A stretch of 5,812 nucleotides of DNA from Thermoplasmata archaeon (GTDB lineage Archaea > Thermoplasmatota > Thermoplasmata > Lutacidiplasmatales > UBA184), in the NCBI GenBank assembly GCA_030040625.1, contig JASHTI010000021.1, forward strand, positions 1 through 5,812, read 5' to 3'. The first letter of the stretch is position 1. Each line of letters opens with the position of its first letter. This document shows positions 1-5,593 of this stretch, piece by piece. A program made the translations under genes and the position numbers. The notes beneath the pieces are model-generated. The model ran no database searches and was not told where the DNA came from. It saw only the letters and a list, made by a program, of their open reading frames with translations.

Positions 1-16
1 CCCCCGGCGCACGGCG

Positions 17-757
17 ATGCAGGCGGTCACGCTGCGGTTCCGGACCGAGGACCTCGTCCGGCTCGGCCTCGTACCGGCCGGCCTTTTCGAGCGGTTCGAG
101 GAGATCGAGCTGCTGGAGACGATCCGGCTCGATACCGGCTCCCGGCTCGAGCTGCTGCGCGTCCGCCGCAAGGGTCCGCTCCGGGCCCCGGCGGAGCTCG
201 AGCGTGAGGCGCGGCGCGTCCGCTCGGTCTACGGCCTCAGTCACTTCGAGGTCGTCGACGTCCGCCCGCGCACCCGCGACTACATCCTGCTGGCACGCCA
301 GCGCAACCCGGAGCGGCTGCGCCGATGGCTCGCGCTCGCCGCCGGCGGCATCACGCCCACGGCCCCGTTCCGCCTGACCGAGGAGGTGACGATCGCCTCG
401 TTCCACGGCCAGGAGCGCGCGCTGCGCCGGGTCCTTCGCCGGCTCGACCGCGAGGAGTTCCCCTACCGGGTGGTCCGCACGAGCGGGCGGCCGGCGATCC
501 CCGAGCGCTCCGAAGGCGAGCCGACGGCGCTCCAGGGGCGCATGCTCGCCCGGGCCTGGGCGCTCGGCTACTACGCGATCCCGCGCGGAGTGACGCTGGG
601 CCGTCTCGCTCGGAGCACGGGCCGCAGCGGGCCGGCGCTGGGCAAGATCCTCCGTCGTGCGGAGGGCCATCTCGTGGCCCGCTGGCTGGCGAGCCAGGGG
701 GCGACCGAGGAAGGCGCCGAGCCGGCCGCGGCCGACGGGTCGGCCCGCTCGACCTAA
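17..757 (+). CDS. HTH_10 (bacterio-opsin activator-type) transcriptional regulator
   Basis: A 246-residue protein, probably a cytoplasmic DNA-binding regulator. The C-terminal part, about residues 169-224, matches the bacterio-opsin activator HTH (HTH_10) pattern: a first helix with ALGYYAIPR (182-190), then VTLGRLARSTGRSG and a recognition helix ending in LRRAEGHLV (212-220). Residues 118-156 look like the small alpha/beta domain often placed before this HTH (a beta strand TEEVTIASF, a helix rich in Arg and Leu, then a strand YRVVRTSG). Residues 1-110 form a further N-terminal domain that I cannot assign. The last 20 residues are a low-complexity Ala/Glu/Ser tail. The frame stays open to the left edge, but MQAVTLRF is a natural start for the family, so I take ATG 17. 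The dUTPase gene follows after 23 bp on the same strand, suggesting co-transcription. The family is clear; target genes and signal are unknown. Confidence 0.85.
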   Translation: MQAVTLRFRTEDLVRLGLVPAGLFERFEEIELLETIRLDTGSRLELLRVRRKGPLRAPAELEREARRVRSVYGLSHFEVVDVRPRTRDYILLARQRNPERLRRWLALAAGGITPTAPFRLTEEVTIASFHGQERALRRVLRRLDREEFPYRVVRTSGRPAIPERSEGEPTALQGRMLARAWALGYYAIPRGVTLGRLARSTGRSGPALGKILRRAEGHLVARWLASQGATEEGAEPAAADGSARST

Positions 758-759
758 GA
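755..759 (+). promoter_or_regulatory. weak possible TATA-like box upstream of dut
   Basis: TAAGA overlaps the TAA stop of the upstream regulator and is centred about 24 bp before the GTG start of dut, the same spacing as the better boxes in this window. The match to an archaeal TATA box is poor, and dut may simply be read through from the upstream gene. Confidence 0.2.
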
Positions 760-780
760 GCGGCCGCCGTTCCGCCCGCC

Positions 781-1224
781 GTGGCCGGCCGCGCCTCCGT
801 CGTCCGGATCGAGCCGATGGACGGCGGCCCGACGCTCCGCCTGCCGGCGCGAGCGACCCGCGGCTCGGCCTGCTTCGACCTCGCGGCGAGCGCCCCGGTG
901 GTCCTGACCCGGGGCCGCGTCGCGCTCGTGCCGACGGGGCTCCGGGTCCGATGCCCTCCCGGCACGTTCCTCGAGGTCCGGCCGCGCAGCGGCCTCTCCT
1001 CCCGCGGGGTCCTGATGGTCAACGCCCCCGGGACGATCGACCGGGACTACTCCGGTGAGGTCCGGGTCCCCCTGACGTACCTCTTCGCCGGCCGCTACCG
1101 TATCGCCCCCGGCGACCGGATCGCCCAGGTGCGGCTGGTCGCCGAGAGCCCGGCGGTCTTCCGCCGGGGCCGCGTCGGGCCGGTGGCGAGCCGGCAGGGC
1201 GGCTTCGGCAGCACGGGTCGCTAG
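781..1224 (+). CDS. dut: dUTP diphosphatase (trimeric dUTPase fold)
   Basis: This enzyme hydrolyses dUTP to dUMP and diphosphate, keeping uracil out of DNA and supplying dUMP for dTMP synthesis. All five dUTPase motifs appear in order in 147 residues, a normal length: motif 1 ATRGSACFDLAA (25-36), motif 2 PRSGLSSRG (68-76), motif 3 NAPGTIDRDYSGE (81-93) with the catalytic Asp87 and sugar-stacking Tyr90, motif 4 PGDRIAQ (110-116), and the C-terminal flexible arm SRQGGFGSTGR (137-147). The arm seems one residue shorter than the usual RGxGGFGSTG, and Cys replaces the usual Gly before the aromatic residue of motif 1. dCTP deaminase is less likely because of the Gly-rich arm and the dUTPase-type motif 3. 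GTG 781 is chosen because it leaves the first beta strand (VVRIEP) intact; ATG 817 would remove it. No clear Shine-Dalgarno sequence is visible. The stop overlaps the helicase stop. Confidence 0.93.
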   Translation: MAGRASVVRIEPMDGGPTLRLPARATRGSACFDLAASAPVVLTRGRVALVPTGLRVRCPPGTFLEVRPRSGLSSRGVLMVNAPGTIDRDYSGEVRVPLTYLFAGRYRIAPGDRIAQVRLVAESPAVFRRGRVGPVASRQGGFGSTGR

Positions 1225-2825
1225 CGGAACTCCGAGAGGAGCCGCTGGACGCTCCGGGCGTTCGGGGCCGGCGGGGGGTTTCCACCGGCCGCCTCGGCCT
1301 GGACCTTCTCCAGCATCGCGTGCATCCGGCGCTCCCGCGCGTGCGCCGCCCGGTGGAGCCCCTCGTCGCGGGTCCCCTGGGCGACGAGGACGACGACCCG
1401 GCCGGCGCGGCTGCGCCCGGTGCGCCCGCGGCGCTGGATCGTCCGGATGACATCCGGGATCGGCTCGTAGAAGACGACGAGGTCGGTCGCCGGGATGTCG
1501 AGCCCCTCCTCCGCGACCGAGGTCGCGACCAGGCAGTTGAGCTCGCCCGCCCGGAACCGGTCCAGGAGGCCGACCTGCTCCTTCTGCGAGAGACCGGGGT
1601 CCCGGCCGTGCGCCGCCTGCCCGACGAACCGCGCGGCGCGGACCTGCGGGTCGCGCAGCGCGGCGAGTTCCTCGACGAGGCGGTCGACGGTGTCCCGGTA
1701 CTGCGAGAAGACGAGCGCCCGGGCGCCCGGGTGGGTCCGCAGCTCCTCGCCGACCAGCGTCACCGCCGTCGCGAGCTTCGGGTGCTCGACGGTCATGGCG
1801 GCGAGCCGCCGCCGCACCTCCTCGACGTCGGGATCGCCGAGGAACGCCCGCTGGGCCGGCGTCGCTCGGCGTCCCTGGCCCGCGCTCTGGCGGGCGAAGA
1901 ACTCGCGGAGCGCGTCGACCCCCTGGCTCTCGCAGAGGTCGAGCGCGTGCAGTCCCTTCATCACGACCGACTGCGCGGTCACGGCCTGCCAGAAGCCGGC
2001 CGAGGCCGCCTCGCCGCTCCCCCGCTCCACCGCGAGCCGGCGGTGGAGGCGATCGCCGACCGCGAGGACCGTTCGGCGGCTCACGTCGCCCTCGGCGAGC
2101 AGCCCCAGCCGGACCAGCGTCTGCGCGGCCCGCTGGACCGCCGCTCGCAGCAGGATCGCGAGGTGGCGGACCTCGGGCGGAACCGGGACCTCCACCGTCT
2201 CCAGGCCGACGCCGTGCAGGTACGGCGCCACGTCCGGGCTCTGTTCGGTCCGGTACTCGAACCGCTCGATCCCGAGGTTCGCCCAGACCTCCCGGATCCG
2301 CTCGAGGCTCCCACCGGGGGAGGCGGTCATCGCCAGGATCCGGGTCGCTCCCCCGCTGCGGGCGGCTCGGGCGATCGTGACGTACGGGTAGTCGCCGACG
2401 GCCCGATGCGCCTCGTCGACGACGACCAGCGAGAACGAGCCGATCGGGAAGTCGTGGGCGACGAGATCGTTCGCCACGACCTGGGGGGTGGCGACCACGA
2501 CCTGCGGGGGCCGCAGGAGCTCCTGACGTCGCTCCGGGGATACCGAGCCGGTGAGCACGAGCGGGCTCGGGGCGAAGAGCGCCCGGGCGACCTCCCGCGC
2601 GTGCTGGACGACGAGCGGTCGGGTCGGGGCGAGGAAGAGGACCGACCGGGTCGGCTCGCGCAGCAGGTGCTCGGCGATCACCCGGAGCGCGATCGTCGTC
2701 TTGCCGAGCCCGGTCGGCAGGACCACCAGCGTGTTGTGGGAGATCGCGGCGGCGGAGATCGCCGCCTGGTAGGCGCGCTCCTCGAGCTCGCCGGGGCGGA
2801 CGCGCGGATGCTCGACGGTCGTCAT
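1221..2825 (-). CDS. Hef/FANCM/Mph1-type SF2 helicase, no nuclease domain
   Basis: An ATP-dependent DNA helicase or translocase of superfamily 2, probably acting on stalled forks and branched DNA. Motifs in the 534-residue product: RAYQ near 17-20, Walker A PTGLGKT (37-43), motif Ia APTRPL (66-71), TGS (92-94), ATPQV (112-116), DEAH (137-140), TAS (167-169), then after a long helical insert (about 205-345, where Hef carries its thumb-like domain) motif IV VFSQYRDT (372-379), motif V ATSVAEEGLDIP (434-445) and motif VI QRRGRTGR (464-471). Euryarchaeal Hef usually adds an ERCC4/XPF nuclease and HhH region; here only about 60 residues follow motif VI. They end in QRLLSEFR, which resembles a PCNA-binding box. 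The frame begins with GTG 2828 directly followed by ATG 2825; I prefer the ATG. It diverges from the glycosyltransferase gene and converges on dut. The family is firm; the in vivo role is inferred. Confidence 0.9.
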   Translation of the reverse strand: MTTVEHPRVRPGELEERAYQAAISAAAISHNTLVVLPTGLGKTTIALRVIAEHLLREPTRSVLFLAPTRPLVVQHAREVARALFAPSPLVLTGSVSPERRQELLRPPQVVVATPQVVANDLVAHDFPIGSFSLVVVDEAHRAVGDYPYVTIARAARSGGATRILAMTASPGGSLERIREVWANLGIERFEYRTEQSPDVAPYLHGVGLETVEVPVPPEVRHLAILLRAAVQRAAQTLVRLGLLAEGDVSRRTVLAVGDRLHRRLAVERGSGEAASAGFWQAVTAQSVVMKGLHALDLCESQGVDALREFFARQSAGQGRRATPAQRAFLGDPDVEEVRRRLAAMTVEHPKLATAVTLVGEELRTHPGARALVFSQYRDTVDRLVEELAALRDPQVRAARFVGQAAHGRDPGLSQKEQVGLLDRFRAGELNCLVATSVAEEGLDIPATDLVVFYEPIPDVIRTIQRRGRTGRSRAGRVVVLVAQGTRDEGLHRAAHARERRMHAMLEKVQAEAAGGNPPPAPNARSVQRLLSEFR

Positions 2826-2856
2826 CACCGCGCTGCCGCCCGCCGAGCGAGCGGGT

Positions 2857-2863
2857 CTTTATC
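2857..2863 (-). promoter_or_regulatory. possible TATA box for the helicase gene (minus strand)
   Basis: Read on the minus strand the box is GATAAAG, the only A/T-rich stretch in the 59-bp divergent spacer. A start about 26 bp downstream would fall near 2834, leaving a leader of only 6-9 nt before GTG 2828 or ATG 2825. The same bases serve the opposite strand better, so this assignment is tentative. Confidence 0.3.
2858..2863 (+). promoter_or_regulatory. TATA-like box for the glycosyltransferase gene, probably leaderless
   Basis: TTTATC stands alone in a spacer otherwise made almost only of G and C. Its centre lies 24-25 bp before GTG 2885, the usual distance between an archaeal TATA box and the transcription start. 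Transcription would therefore begin at or next to the start codon, fitting the absence of a Shine-Dalgarno sequence. No convincing BRE precedes it. Confidence 0.5.
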
Positions 2864-2884
2864 AGCGCGCGTCTGCCGCGAAGC

Positions 2885-4033
2885 GTGCTGGCGCTGGCCG
2901 TCGTGCTCCTCGCGGCGGCCGCCGCCGTCCTCGTCCTGCTCTTCCAGGGCGTGGCGCTCCTCTTCGCCTACCAGATGCCGCGGCTCGACCCGCTCGGGCC
3001 GGGCGGGCCCGGGACCGCCTCGGTCAGCGTGATCGTGGCGGCCCGCGACGAGGAGGGGGATCTCGAGGCGGCGCTCGACGGCCTCCTGGCCCAGGATATC
3101 GGCGGGCTGGAGATCGTGGTCGTCGAAGGGGGCTCCCGCGATCGCACGCGCGCCATCGTGCTCGCGCGCGCGCCGCGGGTGCGGCTCGTGGACGAGCCGC
3201 CGCTGCCCGACGGTTGGGTCGGAAAGAACTGGGCCTGCTGGACGGGCGCGCGGTCGAGCCACGGCGACTGGCTGCTCTTCCTCGACGCGGACGTCCGTCT
3301 CCACCCCACAGCGATCCGCACCGTGCTCGCCTGGGCCCAGGGGGAGAGGGCCGCGGCGGCGACGATCGCGCCCCGGGTGGAGATGGTCGGCTTCTGGGAG
3401 CGGCTGGTCCTCCCGTTCTACATCCAGATGGTGCTGACCTACTTCCGGGCGCCCCGGGTTAATCGCGATGGCGCGCGGGCGGCGATGCTGAACGGGCAGT
3501 TCTGGCTGACCCGCCGGGAGGAGTACGAAGCGGTCGGGGGCCACGCCGCCGTACGCGGCGTCGTGCTGGAGGACGTCGCCCTCGCGCGACGATTCCGGGC
3601 CGCCGGGCGCCCGCTCCGCGTCGCGTGGGCGCCCGCCCTGGCGACGACGCGGATGTACCGCGATCGCGGCGAGATGTTCGAAGGGCTGCTGAAGAACATC
3701 CACGACACCCGGTTCTCGGCCGGCCGCCAGCTCGGGTTCCTCGCCGGGCTGATCGCGCTCTACTGGCTGCCGCTGCTGGTCGTGCCGGTCGGCGTCCTCC
3801 TCGCGAGCGCTCCGCTGCTCGCGATCGGGGTCGTCCTCGCGGTCGCGCTCCTCGGCAAGCACGTGGCGTGGGCGAGGGCGGTTGGGGCCCCGGCGGCGTA
3901 CGGCCTCCTCTATCCGATCGCCGTCGGCTACTACGTCGTGCTGGTGACCGCGTCGCTGGGGCGGGGCCTCCGGGGTGGATCCGTGCTCTGGAAGGGACGG
4001 GCGTACCGGCTCGACCCGCCGGCGGCCCCCTAA
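2885..4033 (+). CDS. membrane-associated family 2 glycosyltransferase (CrtQ/HpnB-like)
   Basis: A 382-residue GT-A glycosyltransferase, probably transferring a sugar from a nucleotide-sugar to a lipid or isoprenoid-type acceptor at the cytoplasmic membrane face. An N-terminal hydrophobic helix (about 2-29) is followed by the GT2 domain: SVIVAARDEE (48-57), strand EIVVVEGGSRDRT (76-88), the PLPDGWVGKNWACWTGA stretch (106-122) characteristic of CrtQ/HpnB-like enzymes, the DAD metal-binding motif (134-136), GFWERLVLPF (169-178) and the acceptor-side VLEDVALARRF (227-237). About three hydrophobic segments lie at 283-307, 309-324 and 335-358. The usual acidic pair of the DDGS motif reads EGGS here, so sugar-nucleotide contacts may differ. 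GTG 2885 is favoured by the TATA-like box 24-25 bp upstream. The aldehyde dehydrogenase gene follows after 31 bp. The family is secure; donor, acceptor and product are unknown. Confidence 0.85.
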   Translation: MLALAVVLLAAAAAVLVLLFQGVALLFAYQMPRLDPLGPGGPGTASVSVIVAARDEEGDLEAALDGLLAQDIGGLEIVVVEGGSRDRTRAIVLARAPRVRLVDEPPLPDGWVGKNWACWTGARSSHGDWLLFLDADVRLHPTAIRTVLAWAQGERAAAATIAPRVEMVGFWERLVLPFYIQMVLTYFRAPRVNRDGARAAMLNGQFWLTRREEYEAVGGHAAVRGVVLEDVALARRFRAAGRPLRVAWAPALATTRMYRDRGEMFEGLLKNIHDTRFSAGRQLGFLAGLIALYWLPLLVVPVGVLLASAPLLAIGVVLAVALLGKHVAWARAVGAPAAYGLLYPIAVGYYVVLVTASLGRGLRGGSVLWKGRAYRLDPPAAP

Positions 4034-4037
4034 CGGC

Positions 4038-4042
4038 TATCT
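4038..4042 (+). promoter_or_regulatory. possible TATA-like box for the aldehyde dehydrogenase gene
   Basis: TATCT in the 31-bp gap after the glycosyltransferase stop is centred 25 bp before ATG 4065, matching the spacing seen at 2858-2863. No Shine-Dalgarno sequence precedes the ATG, so a leaderless transcript is plausible. The box is short and imperfect; read-through from the upstream gene is also possible. Confidence 0.35.
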
Positions 4043-4064
4043 GAGCCCGGCGGTCGGACCGGCG

Positions 4065-5537
4065 ATGGCGGCCGAAGCGACGTACGGCGTCCTGATCGGG
4101 GGGGTGGAGGGGGCCTCCGCCGCGGGCGAGACCGGCGAGCTCCTCGATCCCGCGACGAATCGGCCCTTCGCCCGCGTCGCGGTCGGCGCGGAGGAGGACG
4201 CGCGCCGGGCGATGGAGACGGCCCAGCGGGCGTTCGAGAGCACGGACTGGGCCGGCGGGGACGGGGCGAAGCGGGCGAAGGCGCTGCTCCGGCTCGCCCA
4301 GCGCCTCGAGGAGCAGCAGGAGGAGTTCGCCGCCCTCGAATCGCACAACATGGGCAAGACCCTCCGCGAGGCGCGCGGGGACGTCGGGTTCGTCGTCCGG
4401 ACGCTGGAGTACGTCGCCGGGCTCGCCGACAAGCTCGAAGGCACGACGATCCCGGTCCCGGGAAGCCGCTTCAACTACACCGTCCGCGAACCGCTCGGCG
4501 TTACGGTCCACATCGCCCCGTGGAACTTCCCGCTGGTGTTGGCGATGCGCTCGGTCGCGCCGGCGCTCGCCGCCGGCAACGCCGTGGTGCTGAAGCCGGC
4601 GAGCCTCACGCCCGTGACGGCGATCCGGCTCGCCCGGCTCGCGCGGGAGGCCGGGGTGCCGGACGGGATCCTCAACGTCGTCCCCGGGCCGGGCGGCCGC
4701 CTGGGCGAGGCCCTGCTGCGCGACCCGCGCTGCCGCTCCGTCTCGTTCACCGGCAGCAGCGAGGTCGGCCGGCGGATCGCGGCGCTGGCGGCCGAGCGGC
4801 TGATCCCCGCCACGCTCGAGCTCGGGGGGAAGAGCCCCGTCGTCGTCCTCGCCGACGCCGACCTCGACCGGGCGGCGCGCGGGATCGCGAACGGGATCTT
4901 CGGCAACGCCGGCCAGATGTGCTGGGCCGGCTCCCGCCTCATCGTGCACGACTCGGTGCGGGCGGCGCTCCTGGAGCGCCTGAAGGCGATCGCGGAGGCG
5001 ACGCGCCTGGGGCCGGGGACCGAGGAGGGGGTCGAGATGGGTCCGATCGTCTCGCGCGAGCAGGAGTCCCGCGTCCTCGATTACGTCCGCCTCGCCCGCG
5101 ACGACGGGGCCACGATCGTCGCCGGGGGCGCGAAGCCGGACGATCCGCGCCTTCGGGACGGCAATTTCGTGCGCCCCACGGTCGTCGCGGACCTGGCCCC
5201 GTCCTCCCGGGTCGCCCGGGAAGAGATCTTCGGGCCGGTCCTGGCGACGTTCGGCTTTCGCGAGCTGGAGGAGGCGGTCGCGCTGGCGAACGACACGCCG
5301 TACGGCCTCTTCGCCTCCGTCTGGACCCGGGACCTCGCCAGCGCCCACCACCTCGCCCGCCGGCTCGACGCGGGCATGGTCGTGCTCAACGACCCGCCCC
5401 TGACGTTCCCGCAGAGCCCGTTCGGCGGCTTCAAGGAGAGCGGGGTCGGCGCGGAGCAGGGGATCGGCACCGTCGCGGCCTACACCCGGCAGAAGAGCGT
5501 GCTCGCCAACGTCGCGCTCCCGAAGAAGAAGGGCTAG
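4065..5537 (+). CDS. NAD(P)-dependent aldehyde dehydrogenase (ALDH superfamily)
   Basis: A 490-residue soluble enzyme that oxidises an aldehyde to the carboxylic acid with NAD+ or NADP+. Length and order match the classical ALDH superfamily. Visible residues are the oxyanion-hole Asn154 in APWNFP, Lys177 in VLKPAS (cofactor binding), the Rossmann loop FTGSSEVG (228-235), the general base Glu252 in LELGGKSP, the nucleophile Cys286 in GQMCWAGSR, and Glu387 in EEIFGP. The C-terminal oligomerisation region includes SPFGGFKESGVGAEQG (451-466), and the chain ends in a basic KKKG. Trp follows the catalytic Cys where small or polar residues are more common. ATG 4065 is chosen because earlier codons of the open frame overlap the glycosyltransferase gene and encode unrelated Arg-rich residues. 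The order of motifs resembles succinate-semialdehyde, betaine-aldehyde and related dehydrogenases, but I cannot assign a substrate. It may share a transcript with the glycosyltransferase 31 bp upstream. Confidence 0.93.
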   Translation: MAAEATYGVLIGGVEGASAAGETGELLDPATNRPFARVAVGAEEDARRAMETAQRAFESTDWAGGDGAKRAKALLRLAQRLEEQQEEFAALESHNMGKTLREARGDVGFVVRTLEYVAGLADKLEGTTIPVPGSRFNYTVREPLGVTVHIAPWNFPLVLAMRSVAPALAAGNAVVLKPASLTPVTAIRLARLAREAGVPDGILNVVPGPGGRLGEALLRDPRCRSVSFTGSSEVGRRIAALAAERLIPATLELGGKSPVVVLADADLDRAARGIANGIFGNAGQMCWAGSRLIVHDSVRAALLERLKAIAEATRLGPGTEEGVEMGPIVSREQESRVLDYVRLARDDGATIVAGGAKPDDPRLRDGNFVRPTVVADLAPSSRVAREEIFGPVLATFGFRELEEAVALANDTPYGLFASVWTRDLASAHHLARRLDAGMVVLNDPPLTFPQSPFGGFKESGVGAEQGIGTVAAYTRQKSVLANVALPKKKG

Positions 5538-5543
5538 TTGGCC

Positions 5544-5562
5544 CGGGTTCGTACGAAACCCG
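5544..5562. repeat. inverted repeat with perfect 10-bp palindromic core
   Basis: The core TTCGTACGAA (5548-5557) is a perfect palindrome. Arms CGGG (5544-5547) and CCCG (5559-5562) extend it, with one extra A at 5558. It starts 7 bp after the aldehyde dehydrogenase stop and ends about 31 bp before the next start codon. It could be an operator for the downstream gene or a hairpin at the 3' end of the dehydrogenase transcript. No T-run follows it, so a classical terminator is not supported. Confidence 0.55.
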
Positions 5563-5570
5563 AAAAGGGT
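5558..5570. repeat. second, overlapping short inverted repeat
   Basis: ACCC (5558-5561) and GGGT (5567-5570) can pair around the loop GAAAA. It uses the same CCC as the right arm of the palindrome at 5544-5562, so the two hairpins exclude each other in RNA. The arms are only 4 bp, which could arise by chance. Confidence 0.3.
5561..5567 (+). promoter_or_regulatory. weak possible promoter element before the zinc-ribbon gene
   Basis: CGAAAAG is an A-rich patch in the spacer, centred about 30 bp before ATG 5594. It resembles an archaeal BRE-type purine stretch more than a TATA box. The adjacent palindrome would overlap a promoter placed here, as expected for a repressor site, but this is inference. 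Confidence 0.25.
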
Positions 5571-5593
5571 CCCCGCCGGCTCCGACGGTCGCC

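Noticed and set aside
325..780. Upstream extension of the dUTPase frame to ATG 325
   Set aside because: These codons overlap the HTH_10 gene in another frame and encode Arg/Pro/Ala-rich sequence. The dUTPase fold begins only near residue VVRIEP after GTG 781.
351..1453. Minus-strand open frames at 351-1022 and 1019-1453
   Set aside because: Both are Arg/Ser/Gly/Pro-rich and antisense to the regulator and dUTPase or overlap the helicase in another frame. No start signal or domain is visible.
1320..3032. Long + strand open frame of 570 codons opposite the helicase
   Set aside because: It lies antisense to a helicase with all SF2 motifs, is rich in Arg, Asp, Gly and Pro with no recognisable domain, and is a usual by-product of GC-rich third codon positions.
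2825..3862. Minus-strand open frame of 345 codons opposite the glycosyltransferase
   Set aside because: Highly charged repetitive composition without domains, antisense to a clear GT2 gene, and it covers the promoter-like spacer.
3459..5351. Long - strand open frame of 630 codons opposite the glycosyltransferase and aldehyde dehydrogenase
   Set aside because: It is low complexity (Arg, Gly, Ala, Asp, Pro), has no motif, and spans two well-supported genes on the other strand. It is a GC-driven shadow.
5544..5562. Resemblance of GGGTTCGTACGAAACCC to a tRNA T-arm
   Set aside because: No acceptor, D or anticodon arm could be found around it, and the loop does not fit the T-loop pattern when the stem is paired.
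5544..5575. Intrinsic terminator after the aldehyde dehydrogenase gene
   Set aside because: The hairpin is followed by A and G rather than a T-run on the coding strand, so neither the bacterial nor the archaeal poly-T signal is met.
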